Made by a program: the position numbers and the translations under genes. Shown piece by piece: positions 47,396-56,414 of a stretch of DNA of 64,000 nt (the first letter of the stretch is position 1; each line of letters begins with the position of its first letter). The notes under the pieces are model-generated. The model was not told where the DNA came from, did no database searches, and saw only the letters and a program-made list of their open reading frames with translations. Source of the stretch: Bombella favorum (GTDB taxonomy: Bacteria > Pseudomonadota > Alphaproteobacteria > Acetobacterales > Acetobacteraceae); the NCBI RefSeq assembly GCF_014048475.1, contig NZ_NWUS01000001.1, forward strand, positions 806,001 to 870,000. Reading direction: 5' to 3'.

Positions 47396-48724
47396 TCAGC
47401 GGCGAATTAGGCGGGCAACAAAGAAGCCATCCATGCCACCTTGTGCAACATTCATCCCCGGGTGCGTGCGGAAATAACCTTCTTCCGTACGGGCACGGGG
47501 CAGAGCTGCCAACTCTTCCTCCGTGAAAGGGGACAACTCCCACCGGCCATCTTCCAAAGCGTGAGCAATACGCTGCGGGCCTTCCTCATCCTGCAAAGAA
47601 CAAACTGCATAAAGCAGCATCCCGCCCGGCTTGAGCATCTCATAGGCCGCATCAATGAAGCGGTCCTGCCCTGCTGCCAACGTTGTGATGTCCCGTGGCC
47701 GCTTGGTCCACAATACATCTGGGTGCCGCCTCAACGTCCCCGTGGCCGAGCAAGGAGCATCCAGAAGCACGGCATCCAGCAGCTCGGAAGGACGCCAGCG
47801 CAAAGCATCCCCCACCACAACCTCCGCCTTAAGCTGGAGACGTTCCAAATTCTCTTTCAGCCGCTGGGCGCGGGGCTTTTCACGCTCCACGGCTACAACC
47901 TCCGCTCCACCACAGAGAAGCTGGGCCGTCTTCCCCCCCGGTGCAGCGCAGAGGTCCGCAACCCGCTTACCACGCATGTCCCCCATCAGCCGGACAGGCA
48001 TGGCTGCTGCCATATCCTGCGCCCAGAACTGCCCTTCCGCAAAGCCGGGAAGCTCGGTCATTTTTGTCCCTGCCGGGTAGCGGACTGTCCCGGTCGGCAA
48101 AGTTTCTCCCCCTTCTGGGGCCTCACAACCGGGTTTTATCGTCAGGTCCAGCGGAGCTTCCTGATAGAAGCCCTGCGTAATGGAGCGTGCCCGCCGCCCC
48201 CATGCACTCCACAGCCAATGAGGAACATCCAGCCGGGCATCATCCAGCCCTTCCTGCAGCGTCTCCGCCTCCCTCACCACTCGACGGAGAACAGCATTGG
48301 CCAGCCCAGCAAAAGGTGACAGGCCACGCCGATGTAGCAGGTCAACGATCGTCCCAACCGCAGCGTGAGGCGGTGTCTGAAGATGCAGAATCTGCGCCAC
48401 ACCAAGCAGTAGGGCACAGCGGACTGCTTCCGGTGGCTGGCGGCGCAAAAGCGGCTGAAGCAGCTCTGTCATGCTCCCCAAATGCCGCAGAGTTGCAGCA
48501 GCGAGGCGGTGTGCGGCGGCGCGGTCCCGCCCCTCGCAGGAGCTACGCTCCAGCGTGGTTTCTAACATCCGGCGGTGCTCCACCACACCGCAGACAATAT
48601 CAAAAGCCAGGTCCCTTACTGGGTCTTCATGGCGGGAAATGGAGGCGGGCCGAGAGCCGGTACGCCGACCCCGTCCGCCCTTGGGGCGTGAACGGGCTGG
48701 ACGGGAAGAAGAAACGTTTGTCAT
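47396..48724 (-). CDS. rsmB: 16S rRNA m5C967 methyltransferase RsmB
   Basis: 442 residues. An N-terminal NusB-like RNA-binding domain (RDLAFDIVCGVVEHRRMLETTL...RLAAATLRHLG) is followed by the SAM methyltransferase domain with DLCAAPGGKTAQLL, the catalytic DAPCSATGTLRRHPD and CSLQDEEG, whose two Cys are the nucleophile and release residues of the NOL1/NOP2/Sun family. A basic Arg-rich head precedes. The ATG at 48724 is the start in register with the family. Divergent from yggS. Confidence 0.93.
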   Translation of the reverse strand: MTNVSSSRPARSRPKGGRGRRTGSRPASISRHEDPVRDLAFDIVCGVVEHRRMLETTLERSSCEGRDRAAAHRLAAATLRHLGSMTELLQPLLRRQPPEAVRCALLLGVAQILHLQTPPHAAVGTIVDLLHRRGLSPFAGLANAVLRRVVREAETLQEGLDDARLDVPHWLWSAWGRRARSITQGFYQEAPLDLTIKPGCEAPEGGETLPTGTVRYPAGTKMTELPGFAEGQFWAQDMAAAMPVRLMGDMRGKRVADLCAAPGGKTAQLLCGGAEVVAVEREKPRAQRLKENLERLQLKAEVVVGDALRWRPSELLDAVLLDAPCSATGTLRRHPDVLWTKRPRDITTLAAGQDRFIDAAYEMLKPGGMLLYAVCSLQDEEGPQRIAHALEDGRWELSPFTEEELAALPRARTEEGYFRTHPGMNVAQGGMDGFFVARLIRR

Positions 48725-48818
48725 GCGCCCGTTGTCGGGAGTTAGCAGGAGAAAAGTCAAGATAGTTTTTGCACAACCCCTTGACCCTTCCCCATAACGA
48801 GGCTGCAATCACGCTATC

Positions 48819-49496
48819 ATGACAAACCATACCATTGCCCACGCCCTGAAAGACATCCAGACCCGCATCAACACGGCCTGCCAGCAGGCAGGACGCCCAG
48901 CGGATGATGTCAGCCTCGTTGCAGTCAGCAAATTTCACCCACAAAGTGCCGTCCGGCAGGCTCTAGAGGCTGGACAGCGTGTTTTCGGGGAGAACCGTGT
49001 ACAGGAGGCTGCCGCCAAATTCCCCGCTCTGCGGGAAGATTGGCCGGACCTCCGCCTGCACCTCATAGGAACATTACAGAGCAACAAGGCTACAGAAGCC
49101 TGTGCCCTTGCCGATGTGATCGAAAGTCTGGACCGCCCATCCCTCAGCGCAGCACTGGAAAAAGCAGCCCAGAAAACTGGCCGTCTGCCAGATTTGTTCG
49201 TGCAAGTGAATATCGGCGATGAACCGCAAAAGTCCGGCATCAGTACAGCAGAGGCAGACCGGTTCATTGAGGACGCCCTCTCCCGCTTTAACGGACATGT
49301 AAAAGGGTTGATGGCTATTCCACCTCTTAATGAAAGCCCTCGTCCATTCTTCCAGAAACTTGCAGCACTGAATCGTCGTCATGGTCTACCTGCCCTTTCC
49401 ATGGGCATGTCATCCGATTTTGAGGCCGCCATTGCAGAAGGTGCTACTCTTGTCCGTGTCGGTACGGCCATATTTGGGGAACGCCCCCGGGCTTGA
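48819..49496 (+). CDS. yggS: YggS/PLPBP family pyridoxal phosphate homeostasis protein
   Basis: 225 residues, single alanine-racemase-like barrel. PLP lysine lies in SLVAVSKFHP; RVFGENRVQEAAAKF, LHLIGTLQSNKA, FVQVNIGDEPQKSGI and LSMGMSSDFEAAIAEGATLVRVGTAIFG are the family blocks. The protein binds PLP without known catalysis and keeps free PLP and amino-acid pools balanced. Confidence 0.95.
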   Translation: MTNHTIAHALKDIQTRINTACQQAGRPADDVSLVAVSKFHPQSAVRQALEAGQRVFGENRVQEAAAKFPALREDWPDLRLHLIGTLQSNKATEACALADVIESLDRPSLSAALEKAAQKTGRLPDLFVQVNIGDEPQKSGISTAEADRFIEDALSRFNGHVKGLMAIPPLNESPRPFFQKLAALNRRHGLPALSMGMSSDFEAAIAEGATLVRVGTAIFGERPRA

Positions 49497-49499
49497 TTA

Positions 49500-49661
49500 G
49501 GAACGGCAACAGTTTTTTTTAGGCTCTCTACTTGCATTACATATGAAAAAACTGTCATGAGACCGGAATCATCATAGCCGGTGCCCTGCCTGTTACGGGG
49601 CATCCCTGCCTGTCTTCCTGTGGGGGATGGGTGTCTATCAGTCACACAGGATGGTTTCTCC
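49500..49661 (+). promoter_or_regulatory. Structured leader upstream of kup (tandem hairpins)
   Basis: Four short hairpins stand almost back to back before the kup ATG: ACCGG/CCGGT (49562-49582), GCCC/GGGC (49583-49601), ATCCC/GGGAT (49602-49628) and GTGT/ACAC (49631-49647). The loops of the second and third share CCCTGCCTGT (49584-49593 and 49604-49613), a tandem repeat spaced by 20 bases. An outer ACAGTTTTTT...AAAAAACTGT inverted repeat (49509-49555) precedes. This could be an RNA leader that controls Kup translation; I know of no named riboswitch that it matches. Confidence 0.4.
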
Positions 49662-51632
49662 ATGTCTGAACAGGATAGCATGTCCCTCAAGGAATCTTCT
49701 TCTGACGCTCGATATCCCAGCTCGGTTGGTACGCCAACGCCTCCCCCACCACCGACAGAGCCTAGCGAGCATACGCGCCCCAAGGGCATCGGGGCCATGC
49801 TGGCTGCTCTGGGTGTCGTCTATGGCGACATCGGGACCAGCCCGCTCTACGCCCTGCAATCATCCATCCGCAATGTCGGGTCAGAAACACATCCTGCCCA
49901 AGCGTGGGAAGTTATTGGGCTGACAAGCCTGACCTTCTGGGCACTCATGCTGGTTGTGACCATCAAATACGTCATTCTCATCATGCGGGCCGACCATAAC
50001 AAAGAAGGCGGCATTATCGCCCTCATGGCACTGGCTCAACGTGTCTGCAAATCTAACTATTTCCGCTGGGTTTTCGGGCTGATCGGTATTGCCGGGGCCT
50101 GCCTGTTCTTTGGTGATGGCATCATTACACCCGCCATATCCGTACTTTCCGCTGTGGAAGGGGTGGAGGTCTCGGTCCCCGATGCCTCGCCTTTCATCAT
50201 TCCAGCGGCCATCATCATCCTACTTGGCCTGTTCGCAGCACAGGCACTTGGAACCGGCAAAATCGGCCGAGCGTTCGGGCCCATCATGCTAGTCTGGTTC
50301 TTCACCATCGCCATATTGGGTGCACGGGGAATCATGCTCCACCCGGGCGTGCTGCTAGCCCTTTCCCCGCTTGAGGCTATCCGCTTCATCGTCACACATG
50401 GCAAACTGTCCTTCATTGCACTGGGGTCGGTTGTGCTGTCTGTTACCGGTGCGGAAGCCCTATATGCCGATATGGGGCATTTCGGACGGTCTCCCATTCG
50501 TTTTGCATGGCTCTTCCTCGTGCTGCCAGCACTGGCTCTAAACTATTTCGGCCAAGCCGCTTCCATCATCCACACCCCGGCTACTCTGGCCAATCCCTTC
50601 TACTATCTGGCCCCACACTGGTTGCAGATCCCCATGCTGCTGCTCGCCACAATGGCCACCATTATCGCCAGTCAGGCTGGTATCTCCGGTAGTTTCTCCC
50701 TCTGCCGCCAGCTCATACAGCTTGGCTACCTGCCTCGCACCCGCATCATCCACACCAACCCCCATGAAGAAGCGCAAATCTATCTGCCTTCCCTCAACTG
50801 GCTACTTGCCTTCGGGTCGGTCGTGCTGGTGATCGCCTTCCGCTCTTCAGCGGCTCTGGCCTCCGCCTACGGTATCGCCGTAACGGGAACCTTCCTCTGC
50901 ACCTGTGTGCTGGCAATGGTGGTCTTCCGCCGTGTCTTCCAGTGGAAGAGCTATGCTGTAGCGATGGTATTCGGCTTCTTCTTCCTCATGGATGGAGTGT
51001 TCTTCTCCGCCAACGTGATGAAAATTCCGGATGGTGGCTGGGTGCCGCTCAGCATCGCCATTGGCAGCACGCTCATCATGACCACATGGCAGCGTGGCCG
51101 CCAGCTCATCCGTAACACGAAGAAACGTGATGCCGTGCCGATGGGATCGTTCATCACCCGGCTTACCCAGTCCCGTACCATTCGGGTGCCTGGTCTGGCC
51201 GTCTTCCTGACCTCCGACCCAGAAATGGTGCCGGATGCCCTGCTCTATAACCTACGGCATAACAAGGTACTGCATCAGACGGTGCTGTTCGTCACTGTCC
51301 AGACGTTGGACCAGCCAGAAGCTGATCCCGATGGCCGCATGACCGTTAAAGAGCTGGCGCCGGGCATCCGCCGGGTCATCATCCGCTATGGCTTCATGGA
51401 GATGCCAAATCTCCCCCTGACCCTCGCCGGGATGACGGAGATGGAGTTCGACCCCATTCAGGCCTCCTACTTCACCTCGCATGATCTCGTCTTCCGTTCC
51501 AAAGTGCCAAAAATGTCACTCTGGCGGATGTGGATCTTCCTCTATCTGCTTAATAACGCCACGTCGATTTCCGAGTTCTTCCGGATTCCGCCTGAGCGTG
51601 TCATGGAGTTCGGGGTGCGGGTTGCGATCTGA
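49662..51632 (+). CDS. kup: Kup family potassium uptake transporter
   Basis: 656 residues. A Ser/Pro-rich cytoplasmic head (with a PTPPPPPTEP stretch) precedes the signature ALGVVYGDIGTSPLYAL and about 12 helices (e.g. NKEGGIIALMALAQ, YADMGHFG, FGQAA), then a C-terminal cytoplasmic domain. Kup proteins import K+ with H+, important at low pH. The ATG at 49662 follows the hairpin-rich leader. HemW starts 2 bases after its stop. Confidence 0.95.
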   Translation: MSEQDSMSLKESSSDARYPSSVGTPTPPPPPTEPSEHTRPKGIGAMLAALGVVYGDIGTSPLYALQSSIRNVGSETHPAQAWEVIGLTSLTFWALMLVVTIKYVILIMRADHNKEGGIIALMALAQRVCKSNYFRWVFGLIGIAGACLFFGDGIITPAISVLSAVEGVEVSVPDASPFIIPAAIIILLGLFAAQALGTGKIGRAFGPIMLVWFFTIAILGARGIMLHPGVLLALSPLEAIRFIVTHGKLSFIALGSVVLSVTGAEALYADMGHFGRSPIRFAWLFLVLPALALNYFGQAASIIHTPATLANPFYYLAPHWLQIPMLLLATMATIIASQAGISGSFSLCRQLIQLGYLPRTRIIHTNPHEEAQIYLPSLNWLLAFGSVVLVIAFRSSAALASAYGIAVTGTFLCTCVLAMVVFRRVFQWKSYAVAMVFGFFFLMDGVFFSANVMKIPDGGWVPLSIAIGSTLIMTTWQRGRQLIRNTKKRDAVPMGSFITRLTQSRTIRVPGLAVFLTSDPEMVPDALLYNLRHNKVLHQTVLFVTVQTLDQPEADPDGRMTVKELAPGIRRVIIRYGFMEMPNLPLTLAGMTEMEFDPIQASYFTSHDLVFRSKVPKMSLWRMWIFLYLLNNATSISEFFRIPPERVMEFGVRVAI

Positions 51633-51634
51633 TC

Positions 51635-52801
51635 GTGACCCAACCTCTCCCGCTTTCTCTTTACATCCACTGGCCCTTCTGCCTTGCCAAATGTCCGTAT
51701 TGTGACTTCAACTCCCATGTCCGGGAGACTATCCCTCAGGAGCGTTTCGCCAACGCCCTGAGGGCCGAACTAAGGCATAGTGCCGCAAGGCTGATGCAGG
51801 ATGCGCCCCGGCGGCTTGTCTCCATTTTTTTCGGCGGGGGGACCCCCTCCCTCATGACGCCGGAGACAGTCCATCACCTCATTGAGGACGCTCGCCATCT
51901 TTTCCCCAGCGTGAACGACCTTGAGGTCACGCTGGAAGCTAACCCCACCAGTGTAGAAGCCGATAAATTCCGAGCCTTTGCAGAAGCAGGCATCAACCGG
52001 CTGTCTTTAGGTGTGCAGAGCCTTAATGAGGGCGACCTTGCCGCTCTGGGGCGGCAACATTCAGCACAGCAGGCCATTGCAGCATTAGAGCTCGGCCGCA
52101 GCATTTTCCCCCGCCTTTCCTTCGACCTGATCTATGCCCGCCCCGGCCAGACAGAAGAAAAATGGCGCACAGAACTTCGTCAGGCGCTCGCACTGGTGGC
52201 CGACCATCTTTCGCTCTATCAGCTGACCATCGAACCCGGCACGAAATTCGAGGCCCAGCATAGGCGGGGCACCCTCATTCTGCCCGAGGATGATCTTGCC
52301 GCCTCACTCTACATGATGACCCGTAACGAAGCCGCCCGCTTTGGCCTGCGTGATTACGAAATCTCCAACTATGCCATTCCCGGTGCCGAGAGCCGCCATA
52401 ACCTCACCTACTGGCATTATGATGACTATCTAGGCATTGGCCCCGGGGCCCATAGCCGCTTGACCCTCAACGGTCAGCTCCATGCCACACGCCGGCACCG
52501 TGCGCCAGAACCATGGGCGGAACTTGTCGAAACCCATGGCCACGGAACACGGGAGGATGAAATATTATCCTCCGCTATGAAGGCGCATGAGGCCCTGCTC
52601 ATGGGGCTGAGGCTCCGGGAGGGCATCGATACGGCCCATTTCCGCAAAAGGACGGGCTTGCCTTTAGAGAAGTGCCTTGACCCGGTCATTCTGGAAGCCT
52701 GCCTTGAGGAGGGCTATCTAGAGCAAGATGATCAGACTCTCCGAGCCACAGATGAAGGCCGCCTCCGGTTGGAAGCACTCCTAGGCCAACTTGTCCGCTA
52801 A
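51635..52801 (+). CDS. hemW: Radical SAM heme chaperone HemW
   Basis: 388 residues from a GTG. The radical-SAM cluster motif CxxxCxxC is FCLAKCPYCDFN (Cys16, 20, 23), followed by FFGGGTPSLM (SAM site) and GVQSLNEGDLAALGR. The C-terminal HemW domain includes YEISNYA and YLGIGPGAHSRL. HemW binds heme and delivers it to respiratory enzymes; older annotations call it oxygen-independent coproporphyrinogen oxidase-like. Close spacing to kup suggests co-transcription. Confidence 0.94.
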   Translation: MTQPLPLSLYIHWPFCLAKCPYCDFNSHVRETIPQERFANALRAELRHSAARLMQDAPRRLVSIFFGGGTPSLMTPETVHHLIEDARHLFPSVNDLEVTLEANPTSVEADKFRAFAEAGINRLSLGVQSLNEGDLAALGRQHSAQQAIAALELGRSIFPRLSFDLIYARPGQTEEKWRTELRQALALVADHLSLYQLTIEPGTKFEAQHRRGTLILPEDDLAASLYMMTRNEAARFGLRDYEISNYAIPGAESRHNLTYWHYDDYLGIGPGAHSRLTLNGQLHATRRHRAPEPWAELVETHGHGTREDEILSSAMKAHEALLMGLRLREGIDTAHFRKRTGLPLEKCLDPVILEACLEEGYLEQDDQTLRATDEGRLRLEALLGQLVR

Positions 52802-52864
52802 CACACACATTTGAAAAAACGGAGCACGTCCCCATCTGTAGGGAAGGCCCCTTCCATCCGCATT

Positions 52865-53329
52865 ATGATGACTGCCATGCCCACATCGAAGACACCCACC
52901 CTTCATATGATAAAGCTAATTGTAGGCTGCACCTCACCCGAGATGCTACAGGACTGGGTCGCTGTGGAACGACACAAGGGTGTGGCCTATGTCCGCACGC
53001 GTACCATGCCCAAACGAGCCGATGAAATTGTAAAGGGTGGCGGGTCCATCTATCGGGTTATCAATGGGCTCATCATGTGCCGCCAGCCCATCATAGGCTT
53101 TGATAGCTACACACGGGAGGATGGCCATCCCGGCACGTTGATTCTCGTCTCCGATGACGTCATCCCGACCCAGCCCCGCCCCATGAGGCCTTTTCAGGGC
53201 TGGCGCTATTTCAAACCGGAAGATGCCCCGCCTGATCTCGACCCCACCGCCCCCGGTGCCATTGATGACGGCATAAGCGCCCTTCCGGCCTCGCTCCGCA
53301 ATCAGCTTTCCGAACTGGGGCTGCTCTAA
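52865..53329 (+). CDS. DUF1489 family protein
   Basis: About 154 residues. The core LHMIKLIVGCTSPEMLQDW...RTRTMPKRADEIVKGGGSIYRVI...RQPIIGF and VIPTQPRPMRPFQGWRYFKPEDAPPDL is typical of DUF1489, conserved in alphaproteobacteria and of unknown function. The start is uncertain: ATGs at 52865, 52868, 52877 and 52910 are in frame, none with a strong ribosome site. It follows hemW on the same strand and ends 5 bases before a convergent gene. Confidence 0.85.
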   Translation: MMTAMPTSKTPTLHMIKLIVGCTSPEMLQDWVAVERHKGVAYVRTRTMPKRADEIVKGGGSIYRVINGLIMCRQPIIGFDSYTREDGHPGTLILVSDDVIPTQPRPMRPFQGWRYFKPEDAPPDLDPTAPGAIDDGISALPASLRNQLSELGLL

Positions 53330-53334
53330 AACCC

Positions 53335-54009
53335 TCAGGCGCAACAGGTCAGCACGGCCCTCAACTGATCCTCAAGAGACGTACTTCCGGCAGGGAACGT
53401 CCCTTCCAAGGCTGCTGTCCCTACGGTGAAACCCGCTGCCCCCGCCTGACGCACAACATCTATCTGTTCCGGTGTGCTGATAGACCCAGCCACAATGACA
53501 GGCTTCTTCACAGCGGCACAGCTCGCCCGGATGACCTCTGGCACATCCCCAGCATTGCGATAGGCCAGCAGGTCCAGCCCTGTCACGCCCGGATGAGCAG
53601 CCCATTCGGCAGCATTACGGGCAATTTCCTCCGGTGTCCCTTTCAGCACACTGGGATGCCCTACAACATGTCCAGCAAACGGGTAATAGGCTACGTCACG
53701 CCCAGCCAGTAAGGGCAGGACATCTGGCACATGCGTGCCCCCCATCAAACAATCCACCCCCAGGGACAAACCTGCCTTGACAGACTCCAGCTCTCTCTCC
53801 CGATCGGGAGAGACGATCTCTAGGTAAACCTTCGCTCCACCAGAACGGATTTTCGCCGCTAGCGCCTGCAACTGCTCCACCGGCAAGCCAATATCCTTGA
53901 ACCCGATATGACGGATGCCCAGCCGCAAAGCGGTCTCTGCCGCCGTAAGAGCAGATTCCACCGTGCGATCATCACGGGTCAACATGAAAATGAACCGGAA
54001 CGTCTCCAT
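53335..54009 (-). CDS. TIM-barrel protein of unknown specificity
   Basis: 224 residues whose whole length reads as an eight-fold (beta/alpha) barrel: RFIFMLTRDD, HIGFKDIG, VYLEIVSP, VDCLMGGTH, VAYYPFAGH, GLDLLAY, PVIVAGSI and GFTVGTAALEG at the strand ends. The last two strands (VAGSISTPEQIDVVRQAGAAGFTVGTA) form a standard phosphate-binding site as in HisA/HisF, ribulose-phosphate epimerase or hexulose-phosphate synthase relatives. Function not assigned. It is divergent from pdxH. Confidence 0.7.
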   Translation of the reverse strand: METFRFIFMLTRDDRTVESALTAAETALRLGIRHIGFKDIGLPVEQLQALAAKIRSGGAKVYLEIVSPDRERELESVKAGLSLGVDCLMGGTHVPDVLPLLAGRDVAYYPFAGHVVGHPSVLKGTPEEIARNAAEWAAHPGVTGLDLLAYRNAGDVPEVIRASCAAVKKPVIVAGSISTPEQIDVVRQAGAAGFTVGTAALEGTFPAGSTSLEDQLRAVLTCCA

Positions 54010-54187
54010 AATGCCCCCATATTCCTGCCTATCAGGTCGTTCCCCCTATATGGAACGCTAAAAGCACCTGACCAACCCCCTCCCTGCCCATAGCAGACCA
54101 GCACCACAACGCCCTATGGACACACACCCCTAGGCCCTTCCATGATGGCAGGAAAACACGACCCACACTAATTCAGGACACATCACA

Positions 54188-54841
54188 ATGCCCGATACCA
54201 CTCCAACGCCTGACGATACTGTTGAAGCCGCCTTCCGGGATGACGGCCAGACGATCACCGGGGAGGACCCCTTTCTGCTGTTCCATGAATGGCTAGCTCT
54301 GGCCGGGACAAAAGAACCCAATGACCCCAACGCCATGACTCTGGCCACGGTGGACGAACACGGCCTACCCGATGCACGCATGGTCTTGCTGAAAGGCGTT
54401 GATGAGACCGGCTTCATTTTCTACACGAACAGCGAATCTGCCAAAGGGCGGGAGCTGGAAGGCAACATGCAGGCGGCCCTGCTCTTCCACTGGAAATCCC
54501 TACGGCGGCAAATACGCATCCGGGGCCGGGTCTCACGCCTTCCCGCCGTCGATGCGGATGCCTATTTCGATTCCCGCCCCCGGGCAAGCCGCATCGGTGC
54601 TTGGGCCAGCCAGCAATCCCGTCCCATCGCTAGCCGTAAGGCCCTCTGGCAAGCCGTGATGAAAGAAACAGCCCATTTCGCCATCGGCCCCATTCCCCGG
54701 CCTCCATATTGGAACGGCTATCACGTCACCCCACTTTCCATGGAGTTCTGGATGGACAAACCCTTCCGCCTTCATGACCGTGTACTATTCACCCGCGCAT
54801 CCAATGGGCAGGACTGGACAACGCAACGCCTGTTCCCCTGA
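54188..54841 (+). CDS. pdxH: Pyridoxamine 5'-phosphate oxidase
   Basis: 217 residues, FMN enzyme that oxidises PNP and PMP to PLP. NAMTLATVDEHGLPDARMVLLK, FIFYTNSESAKGRELEGN, ALLFHWKSLRRQIRIRG and EFWMDKPFRLHDR are the conserved FMN and substrate segments; length is normal. It belongs functionally with the PLP proteins yggS, hemA and cysK in the window, though not co-transcribed with them. Confidence 0.96.
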   Translation: MPDTTPTPDDTVEAAFRDDGQTITGEDPFLLFHEWLALAGTKEPNDPNAMTLATVDEHGLPDARMVLLKGVDETGFIFYTNSESAKGRELEGNMQAALLFHWKSLRRQIRIRGRVSRLPAVDADAYFDSRPRASRIGAWASQQSRPIASRKALWQAVMKETAHFAIGPIPRPPYWNGYHVTPLSMEFWMDKPFRLHDRVLFTRASNGQDWTTQRLFP

Positions 54842-54856
54842 AACCCGGTAATAAAA

Positions 54857-54884
54857 AAGGTGCGGACCCGAAAATCCGCACCTT
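54857..54884. terminator. Bidirectional terminator after pdxH
   Basis: AAGGTGCGGA (54857-54866) pairs with TCCGCACCTT (54875-54884) around an 8-base loop, with A and T runs outside, between convergent genes. Confidence 0.9.
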
Positions 54885-54910
54885 CTCATAACCAGTCTCT
54901 AACAGAGGCG

Positions 54911-56338
54911 TCACCGCCCCGTCATAATCCGTTCAATCAATTCCTTGACGGTCGGGATATGACCATTGGCATAGAACGGGTCTGTTGCAAAACGCCAAGC
55001 ATTTGTCCCACCAAAGACAAGATTGTGATCCACAATCTGCTTTTGCTCTTCTGGAGAGACATCCTGAAGGTGGGAGATTGTCTGCAACGTCTTCTGGATA
55101 CAGAAAGACCGAGGGTCCGCTCTCTGACCAGTGCTGAAAGCAGGTCCCTTTTGGCTCCAGTTAGAGAAACGACACTGGGAAAGACACCCCATGCAGGCTG
55201 CCTGATCCGCCAGAATCTGCCGAGCATTCTCCAACGTCTCGAACACGACCGTATCATCCGGTGTCCGCATGGACTGAGTGTAGCCTGCGTCCTTCCAACG
55301 GCTGACCTTTTCGGCATCACCCGAGGTAACGAACACTTCACGCCCCCGCCCACCGAGGCAGATCGGCGTATTGAAGTCCCCCTCGGCCTCCGCCCGGAAA
55401 GCAACCTGCCGCTCGGACCGGGCCCGCAGCTCCTGCAGGAAGCCGTTATTCACCGCAGAGGAATAGAACCCTGTCGGCGAAAAGCGGTTCAGATAAACAT
55501 CACCTTCCTTCAGCGTTAGCAAAAGCTGCTTCCACGCATCAGGTACAGGACTTTCCTGTGTCAGAAGTGGGCGGGTACCGAACTGGAAAGCGATAAGACC
55601 GATTTCTGGATTATCCAGCCAATCATTCCATTCTTCCAAGTGCCAAACGCCACCAGCCATGATGATAGGCACATGCTGAAGGCCAAAACCATTCATGACC
55701 TTCCGCAGCGCTGCCACACGATGGTAGGGGTCTTCCGGCTTCAGAGGGTTTTCCGTGTTGGAAAGGCCATTATGGCCCCCTGCCCGCCACGGGTCCTCAT
55801 AAACAACCCCCCCCAGCAGCTCAGAGAAACGCACATAAGAGCGTTTCCACAGCGCACTGAAGGCACGACCGGAAGAGACGATCGGGTAATAATGGATGCC
55901 AAACTGTGCGGCTATCTCGGCCAGCCTGTAGGGCATCCCCGCACCGCACGTCAGCCCCTGAATGAGGCCGGGTGCCCCCTCCAAGATGCCGGTGATGACC
56001 TCCTCGGCCGCACCCATCTCCCACATGAAATTGGCATGGATACGCCCACGGCCACCAGAGATATCATGCGCTATCCGGGCCTGTGCGATACCCCCTTCTA
56101 TGGCGTAACGCACCAGCTCGGCCTGTCGCTCACGACGGGTCCGACCATGATAAATCTGCGGAACAGGATTGCCCTGCTCATCATAACTATCCGCATTGAC
56201 AGCGGAAAGTGTTCCGACCCCGCCTGCAGCAGCCCAATGACCCGCAGACACACCATTGGAGACAGAAACACCTTTGCCCCCTTCGACCAGGGGCAGAACC
56301 TCCTGACCACCAAAACGGACGGCATTGATCGACTTCAT
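54911..56338 (-). CDS. Nitronate monooxygenase-like FMN protein with Cys-rich C-terminus
   Basis: 475 residues. The TIM-barrel part resembles the 2-nitropropane dioxygenase/nitronate monooxygenase family: VSVSNGVSAGHWAAAGGVGTL at the start, then PGLIQGLTCGAGMPYRLAEIA, VPIIMAGGVWHLEEWNDWL and IGLIAFQFGTRPLLT (FMN-phosphate site). The C-terminal extension has Cys382-x2-Cys385-x3-Cys389 and Cys413 (CMGCLSQC...SFC), possibly a metal or Fe-S site, unlike the ordinary enzymes. True substrate unknown. Stands alone between pdxH and pnp. Confidence 0.78.
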   Translation of the reverse strand: MKSINAVRFGGQEVLPLVEGGKGVSVSNGVSAGHWAAAGGVGTLSAVNADSYDEQGNPVPQIYHGRTRRERQAELVRYAIEGGIAQARIAHDISGGRGRIHANFMWEMGAAEEVITGILEGAPGLIQGLTCGAGMPYRLAEIAAQFGIHYYPIVSSGRAFSALWKRSYVRFSELLGGVVYEDPWRAGGHNGLSNTENPLKPEDPYHRVAALRKVMNGFGLQHVPIIMAGGVWHLEEWNDWLDNPEIGLIAFQFGTRPLLTQESPVPDAWKQLLLTLKEGDVYLNRFSPTGFYSSAVNNGFLQELRARSERQVAFRAEAEGDFNTPICLGGRGREVFVTSGDAEKVSRWKDAGYTQSMRTPDDTVVFETLENARQILADQAACMGCLSQCRFSNWSQKGPAFSTGQRADPRSFCIQKTLQTISHLQDVSPEEQKQIVDHNLVFGGTNAWRFATDPFYANGHIPTVKELIERIMTGR

Positions 56339-56414
56339 AGAGGCCAGATGTCCCCACTACTCAATCACAAAACTCACTCATGCAAAGGGAGCCTGAGGCT
56401 CCCCCCACACATCC

